From Parapristionchus giblindavisi (taxonomy: Eukaryota; Nematoda; Chromadorea; Rhabditida; Diplogasteridae): a stretch of 64,000 bases of DNA. This document shows positions 1 to 13,300 of this stretch, one piece after another. The stretch spans positions 335,001 through 399,000 of the forward strand of contig CALSFV010000007.1 in NCBI GenBank assembly GCA_943737045.1, in the 5' to 3' direction. The notes under the pieces were generated by a model. The model searched no databases and was not told where the DNA came from. It saw only the letters and a list, made by a program, of their open reading frames with translations. How positions within the stretch are numbered: position 1 is the first letter of the stretch; every line of letters starts with the position of its first letter. Position numbers and translations under genes: made by a program.

Positions 1-3000
1 TTTTGTCTAACTCTCTTCTATTTCCACACTCTCACTTTTCACTAACACCTTTTGTCTAACTCTCTTCAATTTCCACACTCTCACTTTTCACTAACACCTT
101 TTGTCTAACTCTCTTCTATTTCCACACTCTCACTTTTCACTAACACCTTTTGTCTAACTCTCTTCTATTTCCACACTCTCACTTTTCACTAACCCCTTTT
201 GTCTAGCTCTTTTCTATTTCCACACTCTCACTTTTCACTAACACCTTTTGTCTAACTCTCTTCTATTTCCACACTCTCACTTTTCACTAACACCTTTTGT
301 CTAACTCTCTTCTATTTCCACACTCTCACTTTTCACTAACACCTTTTGTCTAGCTCTTTTCTATTTCCACACTCTCACTTTTCACTAACACCTTTTGTCT
401 AACTCTCTTCTATTTCCACACTCTCACTTTTCACTAACACCTTTTGTCTAACTCTCTTCTATTTCCACTCTCTCACTTTTACTAACACCTTTTGTCTAAC
501 TCTCTTCTATTTCCACACTCTCACTTTTCACTAACACCTTTTGTCTAACTCTCTTCTATTTCCACACTCTCACTTTTCACTAACACCTTTTGTCTAGCTC
601 TTTTCTATTTCCACACTCTCACTTTTCACTAACGAAAGGTTAAACATCTCCCACTGGCAAGACGCCCGTAAAGAATCTTATATTCAATGCACGGTAGAGA
701 TTATTGTAGTAGTTTAAATGAGCGACTCCTTTTCAGTAACAATTCTTTTGCCCGACTCTTTTTTATCTTCTCTCTTCACTTTTCACTAACACCTTTTGTC
801 TAACTCTCTTCTATTTCCACTCTCTCACTTTTCACTAACACCTTTTGTCTAACTCTCTTCTATTTCCACACTCTCACTTTTCACTAACGAAAGGTTAAAC
901 ATCTCCCACTGGCAAGACGCCCGTAAAGAATCTTATATTCAATGCACGGTAGAGATTATTGTAGTAGTTTAAATGAGCGACTCCTTTTCAGTAACAATTC
1001 TTTTGCCCGACTCTTTTTTATCTTCTCTCTTCACTTTTCACTAACACCTTTTGTCTAACTCTCTTCTATTTCCACTCTCTCACTTTTCACTAACACCTTT
1101 TGTCTAACTCTCTTCTATTTCCACACTCTCACTTTTCACTAACGAAAGGTTAAACATCTCCCACTGGCAAGACGCCCGTAAAGAATCTTATATTCAATGC
1201 ACGGTAGAGATTATTGTAGTAGTTTAAATGAGCGACTCCTTTTCAGTAACAATTCTTTTGCCCGACTCTTTTTTATCTTCTCTCTTCACTTTTCACTAAC
1301 ACCTTTTGTCTAACTCTCTTCTATTTCCACTCTCTCACTTTTCACTAACACCTTTTGTCTAACTCTCTTCTATTTCCACACTCTCACTTTTCACTGACAC
1401 CTTTTGTCTAACTCTCTTCAATTTCCACACTCTCACTTTTCACTAACACCTTTTGTCTAACTCTCTTCTATTTCCACACTCTCACTTTTCACTAACACCT
1501 TTTGTCTAACTCTCTTCAATTTCCACACTCTCACTTTTCACTAACACCTTTTGTCTAACTCTCTTCTATTTCCACTCTCTCACTTTTACTAACACCTTTT
1601 GTCTAACTCTCTTCTATTTCCACACTCTCACTTTTCACTAACACCTTTTGTCTAACTCTCTTCTATTTCCACTCTCTCACTTTTCACTAACACCTTTTGT
1701 CTAACTCTCTTCTATTTCCACACTCTCACTTTTCACTAACGAAAGGTTAAACATCTCCCACTGGCAAGACGCCCGTAAAGAATCTTATATTCAATGCACG
1801 GTAGAGATTATTGTAGTAGTTTAAATGAGCGACTCCTTTTCAGTAACAATTCTTTTGCCCGACTCTTTTTTATCTTCTCTCTTCACTTTTCACTAACACC
1901 TTTTGTCTAACTCTCTTCTATTTCCACTCTCTCACTTTTCACTAACACCTTTTGTCTAACTCTCTTCTATTTCCACACTCTCACTTTTCACTAACGAAAG
2001 GTTAAACATCTCCCACTGGCAAGACGCCCGTAAAGAATCTTATATTCAATGCACGGTAGAGATTATTGTAGTAGTTTAAATGAGCGACTCCTTTTCAGTA
2101 ACAATTCTTTTGCCCGACTCTTTTTTTATCTTCTCTCTTCACTTTTCACTAACACCTTTTGTCTAACTCTCTTCTATTTCCACTCTCTCACTTTTCACTA
2201 ACACCTTTTGTCTAACTCTCTTCTATTTCCACACTCTCACTTTTCACTGACACCTTTTGTCTAACTCTCTTCAATTTCCACACTCTCACTTTTCACTAAC
2301 ACCTTTTGTCTAACTCTCTTCTATTTCCACACTCTCACTTTTCACTAACACCTTTTGTCTAACTCTCTTCAATTTCCACACTCTCACTTTTCACTAACAC
2401 CTTTTGTCTAACTCTCTTCAATTTCCACACTCTCACTTTTCACTAACACCTTTTGTCTAACTCTCTTCAATTTCCACACTCTCACTTTTCACTAACACCT
2501 TTTGTCTAACTCTCTTCAATTTCCACACTCTCACTTTTCACTAACACCTTTTGTCTAACTCTCTTCTATTTCCACTCTCTCACTTTTACTAACACCTTTT
2601 GTCTAACTCTCTTCTATTTCCACACTCTCACTTTTCACTAACACCTTTTGTCTAACTCTCTTCTATTTCCACACTCTCACTTTTCACTAACACCTTTTGT
2701 CTAACTCTCTTCTATTTCCACACTCTCACTTTTCACTAACGAAAGGTTAAACATCTCCCACTGGCAAGACGCCCGTAAAGAATCTTATATTCAATGCACG
2801 GTAGAGATTATTGTAGTAGTTTAAATGAGCGACTCCTTTTCAGTAACAATTCTTTTGCCCGACTCTTTTTTATCTTCTCTCTTCACTTTTCACTAACACC
2901 TTTTGTCTAACTCTCTTCTATTTCCACTCTCTCACTTTTCACTAACACCTTTTGTCTAACTCTCTTCTATTTCCACTCTCTCACTTTTCACTAACACCTT

Positions 3001-6000
3001 TTGTCTAACTCTCTTCTATTTCCACTCTCTCACTTTTCACTAACACCTTTTGTCTAACTCTCTTCCATTTCCACTCTCTCACTTTTCACTAACACCTTTT
3101 GTCTAACTCTCTTCTATTTCCACACTCTCACTTTTCACTAACACCTTTTGTCTAACTCTCTTCTATTTCCACACTCTCACTTTTCACTTACGAAAGGTTA
3201 AACATCTCCCACTGGCAAGACGCCCGTAAAGAATCTTATATTCAATGCACGGTAGAGATTATTGTAGTAGTTTAAATGAGCGACTCCTTTTCAGTAACAA
3301 TTCTTTTGCCCGACTCTTTTTTATCTTCTCTCTTCACTTTTCACTAACACCTTTTGTCTAACTCTCTTCTATTTCCACTCTCTCACTTTTCACTAACACC
3401 TTTTGTCTAACTCTCTTCTATTTCCACTCTCTCACTTTTCACTAACACCTTTTGTCTAACTCTCTTCTATTTCCACTCTCTCACTTTTCACTAATACCTT
3501 TTGTCTAACTCTCTTCTATTTCCACACTCTCACTTTTCACTTACGAAAGGTTAAACATCTCCCACTGGCAAGACGCCCGTAAAGAATCTTATATTCAATG
3601 CACGGTAGAGATTATTGTAGTAGTTTAAATGAGCGACTCCTTTTCAGTAACAATTCTTTTGCCCGACTCTTTTTTATCTTCTCTCTTCACTTTTCACTAA
3701 CACCTTTTGTCTAACTCTCTTCTATTTCCACTCTCTCACTTTTCACTAACACCTTTTGTCTAACTCTCTTCTATTTCCACACTCTCACTTTTCACTAACG
3801 AAAGGTTAAACATCTCCCACTGGCAAGACGCCCGTAAAGAATCTTATATTCAATGCACGGTAGAGATTATTGTAGTAGTTTAAATGAGCGACTCCTTTTC
3901 AGTAACAATTCTTTTGCCCGACTCTTTTTTATCTTCTCTCTTCACTTTTCACTAACACCTTTTGTCTAACTCTCTTCTATTTCCACACTCTCACTTTTCA
4001 CTAACACCTTTTGTCTAACGCTCTTCTATTTCCACACTCTCACTTTTCACTAACACCTTTTGTCTAACTCTCTTCTATTTCCACACTCTCACTTTTCACT
4101 AACACATTTTGTCTAACTCTCTTCTATTTCCACACTCTCACTTTTCACTAACGAAAGGTTAAACATCTCCCACTGGCAAGACGCCCGTAAAGAATCTTAT
4201 ATTCAATGCACGGTAGAGATTATTGTAGTAGTTTAAATGAGCGACTCCTTTTCAGACTCTTTTTTATCTCTCACTTTTCACTAACACATTTTGTCTAACT
4301 CTCTTCTATTTCCACACTCTAACGAAAGGTTAAACATCTCCCACTGGCAAGACGCCCGTAAAGAATCAACGGTAGAGATTATTGTAGTAGTTTAAATGAG
4401 CGACTCCTTTTCTTTTGCCCGACTCTTTTTTATCTTCTCTCTTCACTTTTCACTAACACCTTTTGTCTAACTCTCTTCTATTTCCACTCTCTCACTTTTC
4501 ACTAACACCTTTTGTCTAACTCTCTTCTATTTCCACACTCTCACTTTTCACTAACACCTTTTGTCTAACTCTCTTCTATTTCCACTCTCTCACTTTTCAC
4601 TAACACCTTTTGTCTAACTCTCTTCTATTTCCACACTCTCACTTTTCACTAACACCTTTTGTCTAACTCTCTTCTATTTCCACTCTCTCACTTTTCACTA
4701 ACACCTTTTGTCTAACTCTCTTCTATTTCCACACTCTCACTTTTCACTAACACCTTTTGTCTAATTCTCTTCTATTTCCACTCTCTCACTTTTCACTAAC
4801 ACCTTTTGTCTAACTCTCTTCTATTTCCACTCTCTCACTTTTCACTAACACCTTTTGTCTAACTCTCTTCTATTTCCACACTCTCACTTTTCACTAACAC
4901 CTTTTGTCTAATTCTCTTCTATTTCCACTCTCTCACTTTTCACTAACACCTTTTGTCTAACTCTCTTCTATTTCCACACTCTCACTTTTCACTTACGAAA
5001 GGTTAAACATCTCCCACTGGCAAGACGCCCGTAAAGAATCTTATATTCAATGCACGGTAGAGATTATTGTAGTAGTTTAAATGAGCGACTCCTTTTCAGT
5101 AACAATTCTTTTGCCCGACTCTTTTTTATCTTCTCTCTTCACTTTTCACTAACACCTTTTGTCTAACTCTCTTCTATTTCCATTCTCTCACTTTTCACTA
5201 ACACCTTTTGTCTAACTCTCTTCTATTTCCACACTCTCACTTTTCACTAACACCTTTTGTCTAACTCTCTTCTATTTCCACACTCTCACTTTTCACTTAC
5301 GAAAGGTTAAACATCTCCCTCTGGCAAGACGCCCGTAAAGAATCTTATATTCAATGCACGGTAGAGATTATTGTAGTAGTTTAAATGAGCGACTCCTTTT
5401 CAGTAACAATTCTTTTGCCCGACTCTTTTTTATCTTCTCTCTTCACTTTTCACTAACACCTTTTGTCTAACTCTCTTCTATTTCCACTCTCTCACTTTTC
5501 ACTAACACCTTTTGTCTAACTCTCTTCTATTTCCACACTCTCACTTTTCACTAACACCTTTTGTCTAACTCTCTTCTATTTCCACACTCTCACTTTTCAC
5601 TAACGAAAGGTTAAACATCTCCCACTGGCAAGACGCCCGTAAAGAATCTTATATTCAATGCACGGTAGAGATTATTGTAGTAGTTTAAATGAGCGACTCC
5701 TTTTCAGTAACAATTCTTTTGCCCGACTCTTTTTTATCTTCTCTCTTCACTTTTCACTAACACCTTTTGTCTAACTCTCTTCTATTTCCACTCTCTCACT
5801 TTTCACTAACACCTTTTGTCTAACTCTCTTCTATTTCCACACTCTCACTTTTCACTAACACCTTTTGTCTAACTCTCTTCTATTTCCACACTCTCACTTT
5901 TCACTAACGAAAGGTTAAGCATCTCCCACTGGCAAGACGCCCGTAAAGAATCTTATATTCAATGCACGGTAGAGATTATTGTAGTAGTTTAAATGAGCGA

Positions 6001-9000
6001 CTCCTTTTCAGTAACAATTCTTTTGCCCGACTCTTTTTTATCTTCTCTCTTCACTTTTCACTAACACCTTTTGTCTAACTCTCTTCTATTTCCACTCTTT
6101 CACTTTTCACTAACACCTTTTGTCTAACTCTCTTCTATTTCCACACTCTCACTTTTCACTAACACCTTTTGTCTAACTCTCTTCTATTTCCACTCTCTCA
6201 CTTTTCACTAACACCTTTTGTCTAACTCTCTTCTATTTCCACACTCTCACTTTTCACTAACACCTTTTGTCTAACTCTCTTCTATTTCCACACTCTCACT
6301 TTTCACTAACACCTTTTGTCTAACTCTCTTCTATTTCCACACTCTCACTTTTCACTAACACCTTTTGTCTAACTCTCTTCTATTTCCACACTCTCACTTT
6401 TCACTAACGAAAGGTTAAACATCTCCCACTGGCAAGACGCCCGTAAAGAATCTTATATTCAATGCACGGTAGAGATTATTGTAGTAGTTTAAATGAGCGA
6501 CTCCTTTTCAGTAACAATTCTTTTGCCCGACTCTTTTTTATCTTCTCTCTTCACTTTTCACTAACACCTTTTGTCTAACTCTCTTCTATTTCCACTCTCT
6601 CACTTTTCACTAACACCTTTTGTCTAACTCTCTTCTATTTCCACACTCTCACTTTTCACTAACACCTTTTGTCTAACTCTCTTCTATTTCCACTCTCTCA
6701 CTTTTCACTAACACCTTTTGTCTAACTCTCTTCTATTTCCACACTCTCACTTTTCACTAACACCTTTTGTCTAATTCTCTTCTATTTCCACTCTCTCACT
6801 TTTCACTAACACCTTTTGTCTAACTCTCTTCTATTTCCACACTCTCACTTTTCACTAACGAAAGGTTAAACATCTCCCACTGGCAAGACGCCCGTAAAGA
6901 ATCTTATATTCAATGCACGGTAGAGATTATTGTAGTAGTTTAAATGAGCGACTACTTTTCAGTAACAATTCTTTTGCCCGACTCTTTTTTATCTTCTCTC
7001 TTCACTTTTCACTAACACCTTTTGTCTAACTCTCTTCTATTTCCACTCTCTCACTTTTCACTAACACCTTTTGTCTAACTCTCTTCTATTTCCACACTCT
7101 CACTTTTCACTAACGAAAGGTTAAACATCTCCCACTGGCAAGACGCCCGTAAAGAATCTTATATTCAATGCACGGTAGAGATTATTGTAGTAGTTTAAAT
7201 GAGCGACTACTTTTCAGTAACAATTCTTTTGCCCGACTCTTTTTTATCTTCTCTCTTCACTTTTCACTAACACCTTTTGTCTAACTCTCTTCTATTTCCA
7301 CTCTCTCACTTTTCACTAACACCTTTTGTCTAACTCTCTTCTATTTCCACACTCTCACTTTTCACTAACGAAAGGTTAAACATCTCCCACTGGCAAGACG
7401 CCCGTAAAGAATCTTATATTCAATGCACGGTAGAGATTATTGTAGTAGTTTAAATGAGCGACTACTTTTCAGTAACAATTCTTTTGCCCGACTCTTTTTT
7501 ATCTTCTCTCTTCACTTTTCACTAACACCTTTTGTCTAACTCTCTTCTATTTCCACTCTCTCACTTTTCACTAAAACCTTTTGTCTAACTCTCTTCTATT
7601 TCCACACTCTCACTTTTCACTAACACCTTTTGTCTAACTCTCTTCTATTTCCACACTCTCACTTTTCACTTACGAAAGGTTAAACATCTCCCACTGGCAA
7701 GACGCCCGTAAAGAATCTTATATTCAATGCACGGTAGAGATTATTGTAGTAGTTTAAATGAGCGACTACTTTTCAGTAACAATTCTTTTGCCCGACTCTT
7801 TTTTATCTTCTCTCTTCACTTTTCACTAACACCTTTTGTCTAACTCTCTTCTATTTCCACTCTCTCACTTTTCACTAACACCTTTTGTCTAACTCTCTTC
7901 TATTTCCACACTCTCACTTTTCACTAACACCTTTTGTCTAACTCTCCTATTTCCACACTCTCACTTTTCACTAACGAAAGGTTAAACATCTCCCACTGGC
8001 AAGACGCCCGTAAAGAATCTTATATTCAATGCACGGTAGAGATTATTGTAGTAGTTTAAATGAGCGACTACTTTTCAGTAACAATTCTTTTGCCCGACTC
8101 TTTTTTATCTTCTCTCTTCACTTTTCACTAACACCTTTTGTCTAACTCTCTTCTATTTCCACTCTCTCACTTTTCACTAACACCTTTTGTCTAACTCTCT
8201 TCTATTTCCACACTCTCACTTTTCACTAACACCTTTTGTCTAACTCTCTTCTATTTCCACACTCTCACTTTTCACTAACGAAAGGTTAAACATCTCCCAC
8301 TGGCAAGACGCCCGTAAAGAATCTTATATTCAATGCACGGTAGAGATTATTGTAGTAGTTTAAATGAGCGACTACTTTTCAGTAACAATTCTTTTGCCCG
8401 ACTCTTTTTTATCTTCTCTCTTCACTTTTCACTAACACCTTTTGTCTAACTCTCTTCTATTTCCACTCTCTCACTTTTCACTAACACCTTTTGTCTAACT
8501 CTCTTCTATTTCCACACTCTCACTTTTCACTAACACCTTTTGTCTAACTCTCTTCTATTTCCACACTCTCACTTTTCACTAACACCTTTTGTCTAACTCT
8601 CTTCTATTTCCACACTCTCACTTTTCACTAACACCTTTTGTCTAACTCTCTTCTATTTCCACACTCTCACTTTTCACTAACGAAAGGTTAAACATCTCCC
8701 ACTGGCAAGACGCCCGTAAAGAATCTTATATTCAATGCACGGTAGAGATTATTGTAGTAGTTTAAATGAGCGACTCCTTTTCAGTAACAATTCTTTTGCC
8801 CGACTCTTTTTTATCTTCTCTCTTCACTTTTCACTAACACCTTTTGTCTAACTCTCTTCTATTTCCACTCTCTCACTTTTCACTAACACCTTTTGTCTAA
8901 CTCTCTTCTATTTCCACTCTCTCACTTTTCACTAACACCTTTTGTCTAACTCTCTTCTATTTCCACACTCTCACTTTTCACTAACGAAAGGTTAAACATC

Positions 9001-10455
9001 TCCCACTGGCAAGACGCCCGTAAAGAATCTTATATTCAATGCACGGTAGAGATTATTGTAGTAGTTTAAATGAGCGACTCCTTTTCAGTAACAATTCTTT
9101 TGCCCGACTCTTTTTTATCTTCTCTCTTCACTTTTCACTAACACCTTTTGTCTAACTCTCTTCTATTTCCACTCTCTCACTTTTCACTAACACCTTTTGT
9201 CTAACTCTCTTCTATTTCCACACTCTCACTTTTCACTAACACCTTTTGTCTAACTCTCTTCTATTTCCACACTCTCACTTTTCACTAACGAAAGGTTAAA
9301 CATCTCCCACTGGCAAGACGCCCGTAAAGAATCTTATATTCAATGCACGGTAGAGATTATTGTAGTAGTTTAAATGAGCGACTCCTTTTCAGTAAAAATT
9401 CTTTTGCCCGACTCTTTTTTATCTTCTCTCTTCACTTTTCACTAACACCTTTTGTCTAACTCTCTTCTATTTCCACTCTCTCACTTTTCACTAACACCTT
9501 TTGTCTAACTCTCTTCTATTTCCACACTCTCACTTTTCACTAACACCTTTTGTCTAACTCTCTTCTATTTCCACACTCTCACTTTTCACTAACACCTTTT
9601 GTCTAACTCTCTTCTATTTCCACACTCTCACTTTTCACTAACGAAAGGTTAAACATCTCCCACTGGCAAGACGCCCGTAAAGAATCTTATATTCAATGCA
9701 CGGTAGAGATTATTGTAGTAGTTTAAATGAGCGACTCCTTTTCAGTAACAATTCTTTTGCCCGACTCTTTTTTATCTTCTCTCTTCACTTTTCACTAACA
9801 CCTTTTGTCTAACTCTCTTCTATTTCCACTCTCTCACTTTTCACTAACACCTTTTGTCTAACTCTCTTCTATTTCCACACTCTCACTTTTCACTAACGAA
9901 AGGTTAAACATCTCCCACTGGCAAGACGCCCGTAAAGAATCTTATATTCAATGCACGGTAGAGATTATTGTAGTAGTTTAAATGAGCGACTCCTTTTCAG
10001 TAACAATTCTTTTGCCCGACTCTTTTTTATCTTCTCTCTTCACTTTTCACTAACACCTTTTGTCTAACTCTCTTCTATTTCCACTCTCTCACTTTTCACT
10101 AACACCTTTTGTCTAACTCTCTTCTATTTCCACACTCTCACTTTTCACTAACACCTTTTGTCTAACTCTCTTCTATTTCCACACTCTCACTTTTCACTAA
10201 CACCTTTTGTCTAACTCTCTTCTATTTCCACACTCTCACTTTTCACTAACACCTTTTGTCTAACTCTCTTCTATTTCCACACTCTCACTTTTCACTAACG
10301 AAAGGTTAAACATCTCCCACTGGCAAGACGCCCGTAAAGAATCTTATATTCAATGCACGGTAGAGATTATTGTAGTAGTTTAAATGAGCGACTCCTTTTC
10401 AGTAACAATTCTTTTGCCCGACTCTTTTTTATCTTCTCTCTTCACTTTTCACTAA
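1..10455 (+). repeat. 49-bp satellite with interspersed 160-bp module
   Basis: Tandem array of a 49-bp unit (TTTTGTCTAACTCTCTTCTA, then TTTCCACACTCTCACTTTTC, then ACTAACACC), strongly pyrimidine-rich on the plus strand. At 28 places a unit ends in CTAAC and runs straight into a ~160-bp module starting GAAAGGTTAAACATCTCCCA and ending in CACTTTTCACTAACACC. Module starts: 634, 889, 1144, 1741, 1996, 2741, 3192, 3545, 3800, 4153, 4324 (shortened), 4997, 5301, 5605, 5909, 6409, 6860, 7115, 7370, 7674, 7976, 8280, 8682, 8986, 9290, 9643, 9898 and 10300. Units differ mainly by CACACTCTC versus CACTCTCTC and CTATTT versus CAATTT. No coding potential is seen. The array continues past the left edge. 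It could be centromeric, subtelomeric or simply heterochromatic; no TTAGGC telomere repeat is present. Confidence 0.97.
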
Positions 10456-11310
10456 CTCCTTTTGCCTAACTCTTATTTTCCATACACTGTCGCTTTTCAC
10501 TGACGCTCCTTTGGCCTAAATCTTTCCTTTTCCATACACTCTCGTTTTTCACTAACTCTTCTTTCGACCAACTCTTTCGTTTTGTGATATGAAAAGCCGA
10601 GTTTTAAAAGATCAAAGATCAAAATAACAATACAAATATGCATTGAATGATTGAAATACGAAAGTTGATTGATCGCATTCATCCACTCACTATATCACTA
10701 TGTCTACTCATTCATTCCACCTCAGATTCTTCCTTCATTCATATGATCTTTGATCTTTGATCTTTGATCTCTTTATGATATCAACTGGCACATTCATTCT
10801 ATACACTACTGTTAGTCACTTGATTAGCTAATAAACGAGTAGATAGATGGTCTCAACTAAATTTCTGATTACTCTCGACATGATGAGGTCTCGTACAAGA
10901 CGTCACTTCTACCTTGAATAATTCTTCATTCATTCCTTTGGTCAAACTCTCGTCTTTTTCCATACTCCATCGCTTTTCACTAACGAAAGGTCGAACATGT
11001 CCCCACTGGGAAGACGTCCGTAGAGAATCTTATATTCACTACACGGTAGAGATGATAGAGTAGGTTAAATGATCTATTCCTTTTCAATAAACCTTCTTTT
11101 GTCCGACTCTTTTCTTTTTCCATCCTCTCTCACTTTTCACTAACTCTTCTTTCGACCAACTCTTTCGTTTTGTGATATGAAAAGCCGAGTTTTAAAAGAT
11201 CAAAGATCAAAATATCAATACAAATATGCATTGAATGATTGAAATACGAAAGTTGATCTCTTCTGTACCGTGTTTTCTTGTAAAACGCATAAATATTATT
11301 ATTATTATTA
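10456..11310. repeat. Degenerate satellite and GATCAAA composite repeat
   Basis: Decayed 49-mers give way to a composite unit: the TTCGACCAACTCTTTCG segment, an AAAGATCAAAGATCAAA block, a spacer, then a TTTGATCTTTGATC block (inverted relative to the first), then GGCACATTC and GTTAGTCACTTGAT. A diverged copy of the 160-bp satellite module begins at 10986 (GAAAGGTCGAACATGTCCCC). A second partial composite unit follows at 11145-11260. The same composite unit recurs at about 15350, 16390, 17757, 18384 and 19400, so this is one repeat family. No gene is seen here. Confidence 0.8.
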
Positions 11311-11905
11311 CTGAGTAATTCTTGTCATTCTTGTGATACTACCCGTCCTTCCTCGTACCTTAACAATGCCTTCTCCATCCATTCCTTGTTGTTTCACAAC
11401 GGTGACCCTTTAACCCTCACCGGTTCCATTCTTGCCATTGAACCCAACCCAGCCCGTAGACAAATTACTGAAGCTTGGTATATTAGATCCTTGAACCCAT
11501 CTTTGACCACCAGAGAAGAGCTTTCCTCTGACCACGCCCCTGTGACCTTCATTACATTGAATCTATAATACTCTCTCGCCTTGTTATTCACTATTAGCTG
11601 ACCTCTCTCCTTCTCCCTTGTCCTTCTCTCCCTCTTCCTCCCTCTCACTCTATATCCAACACGCATTGGCGTCCCATTCACCCAGTCATTCATTTACCCA
11701 GTCATATCCTTAGATTGCTTGTGTCTCATATTTGTTTGTTTTCCATGATCATATTGTTCTTGTAGGTAATTCTTCCATCTGATTATGATATGATTATTGT
11801 ATCGAAACGTCATATAAATATATCTATAATTCTTCTTGTCAAGTATTCGGATACACTCAGAAACATTCTATATTATATATCAAAAGATTGACAAGAATTA
11901 CTCAG
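11311..11905. mobile_element. TA-flanked element with short terminal inverted repeats
   Basis: The ends are exact inverted repeats, CTGAGTAATTCTTGTCA on the left and its complement on the right, each flanked by TA (11309-11310 and 11906-11907). That is the arrangement expected of a Tc1/mariner-type insertion. The 595-bp interior contains no transposase, but does hold a short open frame resembling the end of a GIY-YIG endonuclease (separate entry). The TIRs are short (17 bp) compared with the long-armed MITEs elsewhere in this window. Confidence 0.65.
11386..11568 (+). pseudogene. GIY-YIG endonuclease C-terminal fragment, Penelope-like (tentative)
   Basis: A 60-codon open frame ends in a stretch with the pattern R-R-Q-I-x-E-A-W-Y-I-R-S-L-N-P-S-L. 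This resembles the end of the GIY-YIG nuclease domain of Penelope-like retroelements (…EA-x-x-I-x-x-x-x-P-x-L…). The GIY-YIG core, the reverse transcriptase and any start context are missing, so it can only be a relic. It lies inside a TA-flanked element and may have been captured by it. The identification rests on one motif and is uncertain; a chance open frame is the alternative. Confidence 0.4.
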
Positions 11906-12344
11906 TACATTACGTTCATGAAAAAAAAATTACATACAATATATTGCGAGAACCACAATATATTGTATATAAATCTAGAGCATCTATGACATAATTACGG
12001 CAAGCTGGCGTGAAGGATGACTTTCAGCAAATTATATTTTAGTCAATCTTTTAGTTAGACTTTCAGTCGATTTAGTCAATCACTTAAGTGCTCTTGAACA
12101 GAAGCTGTCGCACAGAACAATAAAATAATATCGAACGAAGAAATAAAATCCAAAATCAGCGACCTCCTAAAAGTAGGCACCAGAACAATTGTAGTGATGG
12201 GTGTGAAAAGAGCTGAGAAATCAGAGACCTACAATCGAATTACTCTATGTTAAAACTGTGTGAATATATTAGAAAACCCCATGAACGAGACATCAAATTA
12301 TACATATAATTATCATTATTTTGTCTGATGGCGCACTAAAAATA

Positions 12345-12701
12345 GTGGAAAACGGAAAATGGCGACTTTCCAGGGTCTAAAAAAGCACATGGAAACTCGA
12401 CAATTTGAATTCGCGGGCGCGAAAAAAGGTGCGGGAATTCAAATTCCGGCTTTCCAACTGCGGTTTTCTGCGATTTAAAAAGGATGTAAAGTAGGAATTT
12501 AAGTTCTTACGCTTCATAAAGGTCGGAAAATGAAATTTCGGTTTTATATAAGTTTTATAACCGCAGAAAATCCAGTTAGAAAGTCAGAATTTGAATTCCC
12601 GCGCCTTATTCGCGCCCGCGAATTCAAATTTCGAGTTACCATTTTCGGTTTTCCAGTGTACTTTTTTAGACCCCGGAAAGTCGCCATTTTCCGTTTTCCA
12701 C
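12345..12701. mobile_element. TA-flanked MITE, 357 bp
   Basis: Long terminal inverted repeats start GTGGAAAACGGAAAATGGCG on the left and end with the complement on the right, both flanked by TA (12343-12344, 12702-12703). The arms also share GAATTCGCGGGCGCG and AAATTC blocks, so most of the element can fold back on itself. There is no coding capacity. Likely a non-autonomous Tc1/mariner-type element. Confidence 0.75.
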
Positions 12702-12703
12702 TA

Positions 12704-13300
12704 TTTGTTTCATATATCGGTCCTCTATGTATATTCCTTTTTTAAACTCTGAACTCTATCAGCCCTCTCTAAAGGAAAAGAAAGTGAGAGAGAGAGAGAG
12801 TAAGCATAGAACAATTCGTACAGTGCAGTCTTGAATGTGGCCGAATGTATACCTTATAACACTCTCTCGCTGCGAAATAAAAACAATGACAAATGATATG
12901 TGAAATCGTTGGTATGAATAAAATGGACTAATTTTCAGTAATGTTTTTATGAATACCAAGAATATGGCGATCTCCGCTAAAGGACTTTCGATAATCCTCA
13001 AAAAACTGACAACATAAACGATCGCCGCTAGCACAGAAAATATCGGATATAGAGCCTGTATCGTGAGTATCTGGAAAAAAGAGTACAAGTAGTTCTAAAA
13101 CAATGCACTCATAAGGTATTTTGACTGATTTTGACTGTCACTATGACAATAACTTTGACTGTTTCTTTGACAGTTACTTTTACAATGGAATTGAAAATGT
13201 CTTTGACAATGACTTCGGGCGTAATTAGATTGGCTAAATGACTATGCGCGATAGACAGGTGTCAGACGCCAGGTGCCAGAAAACAAACAACCTTTTTTAC
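12704..13300. other. Intergenic, no gene recognised
   Basis: AT-rich sequence with a short GA run (12783-12800) and a cluster of TTTGACTG/TTTGACAG words around 13120-13210. Open frames here lack splice-compatible neighbours or any recognisable family. Nothing supportable is seen. Confidence 0.6.

Noticed and set aside
1..10455. CRISPR-like array
   Set aside because: Repeats are contiguous or separated by one constant module, there are no unique spacers, and the genome is eukaryotic.
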